Assembly (NCBI GenBank): GCA_016946835.1
Contig: JACVTC010000027.1
Coordinates: 765,001-790,000, forward strand
Length of the DNA stretch: 25,000 bases
Direction: 5' to 3'
From: Neocallimastix lanati (nom. inval.)
Lineage: Eukaryota > Neocallimastigomycota > Neocallimastigomycetes > Neocallimastigales > Neocallimastigaceae
This document shows, piece by piece, positions 9,614 to 22,219 of this stretch (its first letter is position 1; every line of letters starts with the position of its first letter). Made by a program: the position numbers and the translations under genes. The notes beneath the pieces were generated by a model. The model worked only from the letters and a program-made list of their open reading frames with translations. It was not told the DNA's origin and made no database searches.

Positions 9614-10249
9614 TTTATTATTATTATATATTATTAATACCATTTTTAAAGTAATATTTTATTAATATAATTATTAAAGAATGCTATATTCCATTGATAA
9701 TTATTTTTATTATTATTAAACAATTTTCTAATGATGATATAGTTACAATTGTTAAAGTAATATTTACTAATAAAAGTATTAATATAATTATAAAAAATTT
9801 TTTAATTCTTAATAATTATTATTACAGAAAATAATATTAAGGCAATCTTCTATTAATTAAATTGCTATAATTAAAGCAACATTTTATTAAAATAATTATT
9901 AAATCAATCTTTCAATTTACTTAATAATTATTATTATTATATATTATTAATACCATTTTTAAAGTAATATTTTATTAATATAATTATTAAAGAATGCTAT
10001 ATTCCATTGATAATTATTTTTATTATTATTAAACAATTTTCTAATGATGATATAGTTACAATTGTTAAAGTAATATTTACTAATAAAAGTATTAATATAA
10101 TTATAAAAAATTTTTTAATTCTTAATAATTATTATTACAGAAAATAATATTAAGGCAATCTTCTATTAATTAAATTGATATAATTAAAGCAACATTTTAT
10201 TAAAATAATTATTATTAAATCAATCTTTCAATTTACTTAATAATTACTA
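9614..10249. repeat. Tandem duplication, 313-bp period, nearly identical
   Basis: Copy 1 spans about 9614-9926 and copy 2 about 9927-10249. Anchor words such as AATACCATTTTTAAAGT and GAATGCTATATTCCATTG occur in both at a constant 313-bp offset. By eye the only differences are a C/A change (ATTGCTATAA versus ATTGATATAA) and an extra ATT in copy 2. The near-identity means a recent duplication, or an assembly artefact. Confidence 0.88.
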
Positions 10250-10389
10250 AAGTTTATTTAATAATTAAAGTATAATTTTATTAAAAAAAATAAATATTTT
10301 TTACTATCATTAAAAAAAATTTTATTTTATTGATAAAAATATTAATTATTAAAAGTAATTTTCTATTAATTAAGCAATTATTAAAATGT

Positions 10390-10688
10390 TTTTATTATTA
10401 TTATCATTATAGTTTTTATTTTTATTATTTTTATTATTATTATTATTACTATTATTATTATTATTATTTTTAATATTATTTCTATTATTATTATTTCTCT
10501 TATTATTATTACTATTATTATTATTATTTTTATTATTATTGTTTTTATTATTATTATTATTATTATTAAAGAAAACACTATTTTACACTACTTTATTGAT
10601 ATAATTATTTCTATTATTATTAAATCAATTTTCTATTAATTTAATTCCTATTATTTTTCTATTATTAAAATAATACTTTATCAATATA

Positions 10689-10731
<43 letters not shown>
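10390..10731. repeat. Interrupted ATT microsatellites
   Basis: The region is dominated by TTA/ATT trimers, with a pure block of about 50 bases at 10681-10731. The stop-free minus-strand frame here translates to runs of Ile and a few other residues and is a product of the repeat. Confidence 0.8.
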
Positions 10732-10732
<1 letters not shown>

Positions 10733-11208
10733 ATCTTTTATTTTTATAATTATTATTAAAGCAATTATTTATTATTATAATAATTATTATTAAAAGTATT
10801 TTTTTATTAATAATTATTATTTATAATTTTTATTATAAAAAAAAAAAAAAAAAAAAAAATTGATATAATAGTTTTTATTATTATTTTTATTAAAGCAATT
10901 TTCCATTACTATTATTAAAATAGTATTTTATCATTAGAATAATTTTATATAATTATTATAATTATTTCTATTATTATTAAAGTTATTTTCTATCAATTTA
11001 ATTTTACTATTATTAAAATAATACTTTATCAATACAATTATTAAAATAATCTTTTTATAATCTTTTATTATTATAATTATTATTAAAGCGATTTTTTATT
11101 TATATAATAATTATTATAATTATTATTAACGTATTATTTTATTAATAAAACTTATTATTTATAATTTTTATTATTAAAGAAAACAATAATTGATAAAATA
11201 ATTATTAT

Positions 11209-11460
<252 letters not shown>

Positions 11461-12019
11461 ATTATGAAGTATATACTACATAATTATAATATTTTATATT
11501 ATATAGTATATATTATTTTAAAATTGATATATTAAATTTTAAAAATATATACTACTATAAAATATAATTTAAATTAAATAAAATAAAAATTAATATAATT
11601 TATATTTTTAATAATAAAAATTAAAAAAAAAAAAAAAAATAAATAAATTGAAAAATAATAATAATTATTAATAGAAATTAATTTATAGGTTAATTTAATT
11701 TTTTTTTCAACTGTCAATAATTAAATCTTGACCAACAAAAAATAAAGTCAGAGCCAATTAACTTTAGTAATGTAACCTTTGAGAACTTAAGTGAAAATTT
11801 TTTCTACTATTCAATAATATTTTTTTTTTATTAATTTTAGTAATTAAATATTATCTTTACTCAGTAATTCTTTTAAAAATGTTTTTTTTTAAAATACTTT
11901 TTTAATGTAATTTTGATAAATTAAAAAAATATATATATATATGTATATTTATATATGAATAAAAATAATTTATCATATTATATTTAATTTCAATTTGTTC
12001 ATATACATGTAATAAAATA

Positions 12020-12249
12020 TTTAAAAACATTTTTCCTTTTATTGTTTCTAAAATACTAACAAAGTTTAATGAGTGTTATAAATATAAATATAAATATAAA
12101 TATAAACTTTATATCAATTTTATTTTATTTTATTTTTTTATTTTTAAATAATTGATATAAAGTTTATATTTATATTTATATTTATATTTATAACACTCAT
12201 TAAACTTTGTTAGTATTTTAGAAACAATAAAAGGAAAAATGTTTTTAAA
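12020..12249. repeat. Perfect inverted repeat, 100-bp arms, 30-bp loop
   Basis: The left arm 12020-12119 and right arm 12150-12249 are exact reverse complements over all 100 positions, including CTTTTATTGTTTCTAAAATA in the left arm and its complement in the right. The arms hold non-simple sequence (AACAAAGTTTAATGAGTGTT) as well as ATAAAT repeats. The 30-bp spacer is T-rich. A 14-bp outer pair (ATTCAATAATATTT at 11809-11822, inverted at 12295-12308) suggests a larger, partly decayed structure. RNA from either strand would form a long hairpin. No ORF lies inside. Confidence 0.93.
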
Positions 12250-12408
12250 GATTTTAATTTAATAGAGAAGAAAAAAAAAAAACTTTTTTTCTTTAAATAT
12301 TATTGAATAAAATTTTCCATATATTAAAGTAATAGTGATAATTATTATTTATTTATTAATTTTTATTATTGTTTTAATTAATTGGTAAAACTGGTAAATT
12401 TTCACTTT

Positions 12409-12448
<40 letters not shown>

Positions 12449-12519
12449 TATTTATTAAAAATAAAGTTAACCTTAATGTTAGAATCAATTATGAACCATA
12501 GTGTGTGGTCCATAAAACT

Positions 12520-12600
12520 AATTTAAAAAACTATTAATTTATAGTTAATTTATAGTTTTTAAACTATTTAATAGTAAATTTTAAATAGTAAAGATTAGGA
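12520..12600. repeat. Cluster of short inverted repeats
   Basis: AAAAACTA pairs with TAGTTTTT, and ACTATTTA pairs with TAAATAGT, in overlapping small hairpins built on an 'ACTATTAA/TTTATAGT' word. These are likely by-products of AT-rich palindromic sequence. Confidence 0.45.
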
Positions 12601-12781
12601 TTTTATATGATTAAATTAATTATAAAAATTATTAAATATTATTATTATGAGTATGATTAGTAGTGGTACTTATAGTAGTCATAGTAGTATTTTTTTTTTT
12701 TTTTTTTTTTATTAATTTTATATAGATTTAAAATAAAAATATAAAAATAAAATAAAAAAATAAAAAAATCATACTTTATTT

Positions 12782-13214
12782 ATATATTTAAATATTTTAA
12801 TTAGAAGTGCTTGAAATTTTATTAGAAATTTTTAATAAGAATATTTTACTTAAAAAGAAAAGAAAAAATCTTAAAAGAAATATTTTAATAAATATCTAAA
12901 AAAAAAAAAGCTATTAAGAATATACAGCAAAGAAGAAAATTAATACCTTACAAAGAATATATATATTTATATATATAAAAAAAATTACAATATAATTCAT
13001 ATATTAAAATATTTTGATTAGAAGTGCTTGAAATTTTATTAGAAATTTTTAATGAGAATATTTTACTTAAACAGAAAAGAAAAAATCTTAAAAGAAATAT
13101 TTTAATAAATATCTAAAAAAAAAAGCTATTAAGAATATACAGTAAAGAAGAAAATTAATACTTTACAAAGAATATATATATATTTATATATATAAAAAAA
13201 TTACAATATAATTC
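12782..13214. repeat. Tandem duplication, 217-bp period
   Basis: Copy 1 spans about 12782-12998 and copy 2 about 12999-13214. Both contain TTAGAAGTGCTTGAAATTTT, then GAATATTTTACTTAAA, CTATTAAGAATATACAG and TTACAATATAATTC. Differences are a handful of substitutions (AATAAG/AATGAG, AAAAAG/AACAGA, CAGCAA/CAGTAA) and a change in A-run length. It is non-coding. Confidence 0.9.
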
Positions 13215-14210
13215 CTTTTTTCTTTCAAAAAGCGTTTTCTGCTATAATTTAAATTAATATAGGAAATTCAAATAAATATTAATTTTATATTTTTTATGAT
13301 TTTTAATAAATTAATAAAAAAAAAAATTATATAAAAATTTTATTTTAAAATAAAATATTTGAGTAAATATTATCATTACTAATACTATTAAAATTTTAAA
13401 TAGTAAAATTCTGAATAATTATTTTAATAATATATATAGAATAATTAATATAGATATAACAATAAAATAATTAATTTATATAAAAAAAAAATTAATATTT
13501 TACTGAAAAAAAAAAAGTTTGTTATTTAATAAATATATCAATCATTATTTCTAATTAGAAAATTAATGAAAAATTATTATTGCTTATTTAGCTACCTATT
13601 TGTTATTTTATTTAATATCAATTTTAATAATACAATAAAAATAAAGAAAAGAAAAAAATATACATAATGTACATTCTAAATTAAATAATAAATAATAAAT
13701 ACTAAATAAACAATTATTTTTACTAGTTATTATTATTATATATAATTTTATTTTATTTTATTTTATTTTATTTTTTATTATTATCCAGTTATTTTTTTTT
13801 TTTTTGTTAATAATGAACAATCAAAAATTCGAGTATTTAAAATAATATTATTACAGCATTACTACTTTGAGTTGAACCATTTCTCTTAAGTAAAATGAAG
13901 TGATTAATTCAATGAACATAAAAAAAAAAAACTAAGTTAACCTTTAAATAATTTTATCTTCTTTATCCAATAAACAACATGTCATATCCATTTTTACTCT
14001 CTATATAATTATTATTAATCTAATGAAAGCATAAAAAAAAAAAAAGGATTATCAACAAAATAAAATAATATTCATTTAATAATATTCAAGACTACATCTT
14101 TAAGTTAAAAACGTTTTTCCATATTTCAAATTCCATACTCCATATGAGAAGTATAAATAATTGGAATACACAAAACTACAAGAATAATATAAAAAGAATA
14201 TGTATCTATG

Positions 14211-14253
<43 letters not shown>

Positions 14254-15600
14254 TTAATAGTATTTACTAAAGTAAAACTATAATAAAGTATTTTTGTTTA
14301 TGCTACTTTTTTTTTTTTTTTTCTGCTGTATATTGAATTGACCAACCCCTTTGGGTAAACAAACAAACAAATATATTTTTACTTGTATGAAATTACATAA
14401 AATAATGTAAATAATTTTTAATATTTGTTTGAATGAGTAATCTATTTTTATTTATTTTTACTATTGTTGTTTATTTACTTTTTGTCGAATATTCTGTTTA
14501 CTTTATATTACCTATATTACCTCTTATTTACAACTTATTAACAAAAACTTTCTACAATTTTGAATGGTATTACGTTATTTAATACAATTATTAAAATGTA
14601 TTATATAATATCTATTACAAATCAATAATTTTTACTTTAATAATTATTTTAAAATATATAACATATATTACATCATATATTAAAGAAAGAAACTATTTAC
14701 TAGCAGTTTTTTTTTTTTTTTTCTTTTTTTTAATATATAACCAATTTTTTTTTTAAGCTGTATTAAATTATTAGAGTACATAATAGTTTTTTTTTTTTTT
14801 TTTATTTTTTTTTACGTTTATTTATTTACTTATTTGCTATATTTTTATTGATAATTATTTTTATGTACATTATTAAAATAATATACATATTTATTATTAT
14901 TTTTATTTTTTTAAAATGGTCTATCTATTTATTATAAATATATTGTTATATTAATTATTAATATTGTTATTACTTCTCAAAATAAATTTATATATAATAA
15001 ATAAATAAATAAATAAATAATAAATAATAAAAGATATTTCAAATATTTTTGAACCATAAAATATTTTGTTTATTTCTACATTTATTTTTTAAAGGCTTAG
15101 ATCTATTTTTATTATATGTTTAATATATGCAGTGTTTATGATTTCCATGCCAATGTACTTTTTTTTTTTGAACTATTTTATTTTCTATTGATTAATATAT
15201 ATTATATATAAATATATAAATATATAATATATATAATATATATAATTCTTTTACTTGTATTATATATACAAATAATAGGAATAGTACTTTATTCTAAATT
15301 ATATACTACTAATATTTGTATATTAACAATATATTTATATATATATATACTATTATAAATTTATATAATAATAATATAATTTATATTATATAAACAATTT
15401 TAATATTTTTAGTACAAAAAAAATTTTTTTTCATTAAGCTTTTTTTTTTTTTAAAGAATTTATTTTTATTGAATAATGATGTGTCCTTATTTCATCTTTT
15501 AATAAAAAAATATTCCTTTTTTGGAAAATAAACAAAAAAGGTAATTTTTTTAAAGTATATCTTATATTAAAATTATATAAATAAAACTATTAATATAAAG
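13215..15600. other. AT-rich intergenic with long T-tracts, no gene seen
   Basis: The stretch holds T-runs near 13791, 14214 (about 39 bases), 14307, 14706 and 14787. Patches of more complex sequence occur at 13805-14210 and 14330-14600 (for example GACCAACCCCTTTGGGTAAA at 14340). None carries an open frame with recognisable protein or an RNA-gene pattern. Confidence 0.6.
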
Positions 15601-15766
15601 AAAATAGATAATTCGAAGTTAATATATATATAAAAGTTTATTTATATATAAATTTTTAGCCTATAATAAACCTTATTATATATATTATTTTTTTTAGAAA
15701 TAATATATATAATAAAGTTATTAGTATTTATATATTTATATTAAAAAAAAAAGAATTATCTATTTT
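15601..15766. repeat. Nested imperfect inverted repeat, about 166 bp
   Basis: The outer arms AAAATAGATAATTC (15601-15614) and GAATTATCTATTTT (15753-15766) are exact complements. An inner pair at about 15665-15689 and 15699-15722 (TTATTATATATATTATT and its complement) closes around a 9-base loop. The intermediate sequence pairs partly. The form suggests a small MITE-like or foldback element; no target-site duplication was identified. Confidence 0.65.
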
Positions 15767-17174
15767 GAAAGTAAAAAATTTTTAGATTAATAAATTTGTC
15801 AATTATTTCTTTAATAATATAAATAAATCTTAATAAATAACAAATTTTAAACAATAGTAATAAGGAATGCATAAGATATAAACTATAAATTAAAAAATAA
15901 TAATATTAACTTTATAAAAAAATTGACATTTATTATTTATTTTTTATAATGTTACTATATAGTTAATAATAATTATAAATTATTAGTTAGAATTAGAATA
16001 CTTATTTAATGATTAAATATATATTAAATTATAATATTTAATTATACACAAATTATCATAAATAATAGATAGATAATATAAATTACAAATTACAAAAAAA
16101 AATATTAAATATTTTATTAATATGAGAATATAATTTAATTTGATATTTAATATAATAAAAAAAAAAAGAAGAAAAAACATGTTTTATTTACTTTTTATAA
16201 AATAATTTTTCTTCTTAAAGAATAGAGGTAGAGCTTTTTAAACATAAAATCATCCGACAAAATAAATAATTAAAAAGAATCGATAGTTTGTTATTTATAT
16301 ACATACTATTAACAAAGAATGTACAACTTTATGAAAAATATCATTTTTTTTTTTCCTCGACCGAACTTTAATATTGTAGGATGTATATATTATTTCTTAT
16401 TATTTATTTATATATGTGTATATATATAAATAAATGGTCAAAATTTAATAAATTTTTATACAATTAAAATGTAATTATTAATGTAATTACTTTTTATAGT
16501 AAATTAATATAATTTTTTTTATCTGTTTTTCACCTATTTAATTCATTACTTTTTTTTTTTTTTTTTTAATAGATTTATTTAAATGGAAAGTTACTTTATA
16601 TGTAAGATTCGTACAATTTTTATATTTTATATATTATTGAATATTTTATATATTTGTTTTAACTTTAATATTAATAATATTAGTAATATATCTTTATTAT
16701 TATCAATTTTTTTTTTTTTTTTATATGTTATCATATAGTTAAATTTATATTTTTAATATATATATATATATTTTTTAATTTCTGTAGTTCATAATGAAAG
16801 ATATAATTATTTTTGTATCATTCATTTTTATTATTGCTATTATTTTTATGTATTTACATTATTTATATGTATATTATATTTATATTGATTATATATACTA
16901 TGATATGACGTATTACTACATTTAAATACATACCTTATATTTATGTTCTATGTTTTATTAATTGATACCTACATTACAAACTTAATAAAGTTAATAATAC
17001 ACTAATATTATTATCATACATCATATACAATTTATATATAAATATATATATTTGAAATAAAACAAACAAACCATGATAAAACAAAAATCAAATAAACAAA
17101 CAAACAAATAAATTTTTTTTTTTTTTTTTTTTGAATTATAATAATAATATTTATATAAATACTAAAATGTCTTT

Positions 17175-17196
17175 TTTAGGAATTTGACTTCCTAAA
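17175..17196. other. 8-bp hairpin
   Basis: TTTAGGAA and TTCCTAAA flank a 6-base loop (TTTGAC). It includes G:C pairs, unusual locally. Function unknown. Confidence 0.4.
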
Positions 17197-17451
17197 GTAA
17201 TTTATTGATGATCATCTCGTCAATTTTTTTTTTTTTTTTTAAAGTATTGATTTTTGATTTTATTTTGCGATCTTTAAAAGCTAAATTGATCCTACATTTG
17301 TACTTTTTTATTCGCAAAATTAATTAAATAATCTCGAAAAAATAAACCTTAATATGTAATCAAAAGATCTATTCTATGGAGTGATATAAGTTAATATTTA
17401 TTCAAAAAATTTTCAATTTTAAAGAGTGATATGTGTACAATTAGTGGGAGT

Positions 17452-17486
<35 letters not shown>

Positions 17487-17664
17487 TTAATCATAACAAA
17501 TAATAATTGATTAAAAGTTAAATACTGTAATAGATTGCTATTTAAGATTTTTAACACAAAGGATAATATCTGTTAACGGTTTACTTTCTTAGTTTACTTC
17601 CTTAGTGATATTGATAATTAAATATTTAAAAGATTTTAATTTTTATTTAACCATTTTATTTAAT

Positions 17665-17686
17665 GAGGAATAAGTTCCTCTTTTTT
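17665..17686 (+). terminator. Hairpin followed by a T-run
   Basis: GAGGAA and TTCCTC flank a TAAG loop, followed directly by TTTTTT. T-runs of four or more end RNA polymerase III transcription, and the shape also resembles an intrinsic terminator. No transcript or Pol III gene is visible upstream, so it may be chance. Confidence 0.2.
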
Positions 17687-17984
17687 AATTTTAATACCAT
17701 CTTTTTATTTTTATTTAATATTATTATATTTTCTTTATTATTAATTAATTGTTAATAATAATTAATTTTTTTTATTAATTATTATATTTTCTTTATTTAT
17801 TAGTTTTTAATGATTACCAATATTTCTATTCCAATAATAATAAACAAAGAATGATAAAAAAAAAAAAGAATTTTAATTAAATTATTTCGGTTTTGACATA
17901 ATTAAATTATGAGTAATAATAAAAAAAAAATAAAATAAATAAAAATGTTTTTTTTTTTTTTTTTAATTTCAATGTAATTAATTA

Positions 17985-17987
17985 AAA

Positions 17988-18038
<51 letters not shown>

Positions 18039-18051
18039 ACAAATAAATGAA

Positions 18052-18082
<31 letters not shown>

Positions 18083-18084
18083 AT
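17985..18084. repeat. (AAAT)n tetranucleotide microsatellite
   Basis: The array holds about 24 units with two interruptions (AAAC and AATG). The minus strand lacks stops and translates to a repeating Y-L-F-I tetrapeptide. It is not a gene. Confidence 0.93.
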
Positions 18085-18493
18085 GTAATAGTACTTTTTT
18101 ATTAATAATTTTGTCCTCATTTTTTTTATATATTTTGATTCTATTACATATATATATAAAGTTTTAAAATTTATATATACAATGTCAAATTTTTTTTTAC
18201 CATACTTTCCAATTTAGGTAATTTCTTATATCCATTTTAACTATTGGTAATACATATATATTGGATAAGTGAGGTTGAAAAATAAATATAAAAATAATTT
18301 TATTTTTTATTTTTATATTACTAAGAATTTTTTTTATATTTACTATTTATATTTATTTTTATTTAAAAAAAACAGAATAATTTAATTGGTTATAATTTTA
18401 AATGTATTCATTTTTAATTGGAGTCTAATAACTAATAATACTAAGTATAATTATTGAAATGAAATAGTATTAATTTTTATTAATAATACATAA

Positions 18494-18527
<34 letters not shown>

Positions 18528-19679
18528 TTGGAGTTATATATAAAATTAGAATTAAAAAATAAAATAAAATAAAATAAAATAACAATCTTGTTTTTAATTA
18601 AAATTAATAAAATAGGAATAATCTTTTAAGATGAAATGAATAAGTAAAATACATAAAATGCTTTTGATAATTCTTGTTATTACATAATTCAGTTAAATAC
18701 AATGACACTACATTACTATATTCATTCGTACTTTAAATTGGTTGATATGTCTGTATTGTATAACCAGAGATTATGTAATAAATAGAAATAATATAATGAT
18801 AATTAGGAATTAATAATGACTAATTACGAATTAATAACCTAAATAAAGAGCTTATACATTTATGTATTTGATTTATTTTTCATTTATTTATTTTTTTTTA
18901 AAAAAAGAACAGAAAAATAAAAAATATAAATTACAATATATATTCTATATATACAATTATATTTAGTTAATAGCAAACGTTTATACAATTGTATATAAAT
19001 ATAAATAACAATAGATGAACTTTTTTAGTTAATAATAAAATTACAATTGACTTTGATTTATTTATAAAATTTTGGTAATTAGTATACTCAATTATCATAT
19101 AATATATATAAAATATGATAAAATTCAATAATAATAATAATAAGCAATTAAATTTTAGTACAAAGAATTTTTTCTATTACGAATTTTTTTTTTTTTCATT
19201 TTAAGTGGAGATGGAAAATGTTTATATACATTTTTTAGTATATAAACGTTTATATTCTAGGTAGAAAATTTTTTCTTCTTTTTTTTAATGCATGCTTGTG
19301 TAAAGTACTTATTTAAATAAATTAAATATAGATTTAAAAGAAAATATTTTATTTTTATTTTATTTTATACCTATGTATAAAATTCATACCACTTTTATTT
19401 ATTAATTATATATGAAAAAAGTCCCATTTTTGACTTTTTCCTATTTAAAAATAACATTCATTTTTTTTTTTAAATTTTTCTACTTAAATTGATGATTTTT
19501 TTCTTTTTGTTTTTAAACTGATTAATTCCTACTTTAAAATATATATTTTTTATTTTAATAAGATATGAAAAACTTCTTCCTTTAATAAATAAATAATAAT
19601 AATCATTTAAAATTTTTTTAATAATAATTAATTATTTATAATTATTTATATTATTAATTAATTAATTATTTATTTATTC
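18085..19679. other. AT-rich intergenic, no gene seen
   Basis: The stretch includes an AAT run at about 18497-18525 and AAAAT pentamers at about 18555-18580. A more complex patch at 18600-18860 has no open frame. ACGTTTATA words occur at 18978 and 19247. A bulged hairpin (GAAAAAAGTC at 19414-19423 with GACTTTTTC at 19432-19440) is also present. Confidence 0.6.
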
Positions 19680-19836
19680 CTTTTTTTTTTTTTTTAAATT
19701 GATATCCAAATAATAAAAAATTAAATAAATATAAATATAAAAAACTTTTATTATTATTATTTTTTTCTATTTCTTAGCCTTTTTTTTTTTTTTTTTTTTT
19801 TTTCCATTTGGATATTGATTAAAAAAAAAAAAAAAA
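19680..19836. repeat. Inverted repeat with T/A tract ends, MITE-like
   Basis: The left end is about 15 T followed by AAATTGATATCCAAAT. The right end is ATTTGGATATTGATT followed by about 16 A. The 14-15 bp cores are complementary with one mismatch, and the homopolymers extend the pairing to about 30 bp. The roughly 90-bp interior is A/T-rich with a T23 run. The symmetrical ends look like a miniature element. Confidence 0.55.
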
Positions 19837-21420
19837 ACTAAAATAAAACCTTAATAGAGTTTATTGTTAATATATTCAACTTATTTCATTGACTATTAAT
19901 AATATATTAAAAAAAAGAAAATTATATAAATATCTTTTTTTTTTTTTAAATAGGTACTTTATATTATTAGTTACCATATATGGAAAAAAATTAAAAAAAA
20001 AGTTGGCTTTAATTTAAAAAAAAATTAACATTTCAATAGTTAATATATTATAATTGCAAATAAATCAAATAATTGCATATATTATTTAAAAATAGAATTG
20101 ATAAATATATAATAAATAAAATTATAATGGAATGATTTCCAAAAGTTTGAATTTGGTACTTTTTTTTTTTTTTTTTTTTTAGAGATAGTAATATAAAATA
20201 ATTTACTATTGTTTATAGTTTAATATATTAACAATATTAAACTTTAATTTATTTATTTTATAAACTAATTATTTTTTTTTTATCCATAATCTTAAATGAT
20301 AAATAATAGAATTTTTAAATCTTTATATTTTAATGTAAATAATTATATAATAAATATAACAATATATTTATTTATTTACATTATATATATGACATATTTA
20401 GTTTTTGGAATTTAATTTAAATTTTATTAAATATATGTAAATAAAATTTGGAACAAATGAAAAAAAAAGTCAAATATATTACAATAATTATTTATTAAAT
20501 TATTTTTAATAATGTATACGTAAATACATTATGTAATTAATGACGTAATAAAATTATTATTGGTAATACTATTTATAAGTTTTAAATAATAGAATAAAAA
20601 ATTTTAAATCTAATATTAATATATATATATATATTTTTTTTTTATTTGTGTTTTTTTTTGTATTATTTTAAATAAAAATTAATATGAAAGTTTAATTAAA
20701 TGATAGTAAACAAAAAAGTATGTAAAATATATATTATATATAATATATTATTTATTTATTTATATTATTCATTTCAATATTGAATATTAATTGTAGCAAG
20801 AATATATATTTTGTATTTTTTTTTTTAACACCTACTGAAAATATTTTATATATCAAAGGAAAGCATAATTATTGTTATAATTATCTTAAATAAGTTAATA
20901 ATAAATGTCACCTGTATGTATTTAGGGATTTTTTCTATTTTTTTTTCTATATTTTTTTATTATTATTATAATTTTTTACGTATTTTTTTATTTATTATAA
21001 TATTTTTAATGATAAGACATGGCTTATTAAATATTTTACTACTGATAAATAAGCATTTTTAAATTACATCTATTTAAAACTTTAAATTTTAATTGTAATG
21101 TATTGTAGTGAAAATGTATTAAAAATAAAATAAAGTATATAATTTATTAATAATTTTTTTTTATAAGATATAATCAAGAAAAAACAGAAAAAACAGAAAA
21201 AATAGAAACAAACAAACAATCAAATAAATAAACAGTAAGCTCTATTGATTCATAAAAGTACAATTTTTATCTAAATTTGTTTTTGAAACACTATAATGTC
21301 ATAGGTGAATAGAAAAGAAAAATTATTAAAATTGATAAATTAAATAATAAATAATAAATAATTAATAATAAATAATTAATAATAATTAATAATGAATACG
21401 TAATAATTAATTTAATCAAA
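19837..21420. other. AT-rich intergenic, no gene seen
   Basis: T-runs lie near 19935 and 20160. Palindromic TATATAATATA stretches occur near 20740, CAAA repeats near 21205, and AATAAT repeats at 21340-21400. No frame with recognisable protein is present. Confidence 0.6.
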
Positions 21421-21600
21421 AAGTATCAATTGATAGTGTCTTTATCTTCTAATATAAATCAAGCTTTTATTAAGATGGCCGCTTTCGTATGGTCAGATTA
21501 AAGAGCTTTAGTAGAATATTCGTTATCATTATTTAAATTTTTACTATAGATATGACAGTGTCCTTTTATTGTTCTAGCTGACAAAAACCCTATATTAATA
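21421..21600. ncRNA. Complex island with a two-tier hairpin, function unknown
   Basis: The composition is more balanced here (AAGATGGCCGCTTTCGTATG, and GACAGTGTCC downstream). The stretch 21461-21508 can fold: AAGCTTTTA pairs with TAAAGAGCTT, with a one-base bulge and a wobble pair, and inside it GGCC pairs with GGTC around GCTTTCGTAT. A 12-bp palindrome TATCAATTGATA lies at 21424-21435. It does not match the snRNA, tRNA or 5S patterns I know, and no ORF runs through it. A decayed transposon is equally possible. Confidence 0.2.
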
Positions 21601-22082
21601 ATAATATGTTATAAATATCATATGATATAAAATTAATAAAAAAAAGGGGGTATTAATATATTAATTTTTTGAAGGTATTTATGTTTTATTTTATTTTTAT
21701 TTATATAAATTCTACTTTCACTATTTATTTCATTCTATTCTATTTTATTTTAATTAATACTTTAATCTATTATATTACTTCATTTATTTTATTCTATTCT
21801 TTTATTCAATTATTATAATATGTTAAAATGATCATTTTTCTTATAAACTAATTTTTCATACTAAAAGAAACTATTTCAATTATTTACTTAATAATATGAT
21901 AACTAATTTAGTTAATCTAGATTTCTAACCAATAGACGACTTTGTGGTAGTTACACTGCAGCCATTACATTACATTGATAAATTAATACATGGAATTTGG
22001 AGAAATAAAATTTTTTCAAAAAGAAATGTATTTAGTTAATTAATAACTTATTTTTTTAAACAATATTTTTTTTGTTTATTTT
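21601..22082. other. AT-rich intergenic with a small complex patch
   Basis: TTCTATTCTATT repeats fill 21720-21800. At 21910-22010 a non-repetitive patch (AACCAATAGACGACTTTGTG, then ACTGCAGCC) has no open frame. It may be a mobile-element fragment; nothing was recognised. Confidence 0.5.
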
Positions 22083-22188
22083 GTAAATAAATAATAAATA
22101 AATAATAATAAATAATAAATAATAAATAAATAATAAATAAATTATAATAAATAAATAAATAAATAATAAATAAATTATAATAAATAAA

Positions 22189-22219
<31 letters not shown>

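Larger units (their letters stand above)
9290..11170. repeat. Degenerate AT-rich repeat field
   Basis: A loose unit recurs many times: TTAAA(G/T)CAATTTTC(T/C)ATTA, followed by TATTTTATTAATATAATTATTAAA-like words. Clear occurrences are near 9298, 9718, 9845, 10366, 10622, 10758, 10888 and 10981. Copies are diverged, with ATT expansions between them. It contains the 313-bp tandem duplication. No coding potential is seen. Confidence 0.6.
15767..17984. other. AT-rich intergenic with T-tracts and small hairpins
   Basis: T-runs occur near 16551, 16708, 17116, 17223, 17457 (about 28 bases) and 17947. A CAAA/AAAC repeat lies at 17060-17110. A somewhat more complex segment at 17160-17640 contains GGGAGTATCC but no open frame. 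No gene is seen. Confidence 0.6.

Noticed and set aside
10381-10578. 65-codon Ile-rich minus-strand frame
   Set aside because: It is a product of ATT/TTA trimers and contains no recognisable protein.
17902-18120. 72-codon minus-strand frame with YLFI repeats
   Set aside because: It is a direct translation of the (AAAT)n microsatellite.
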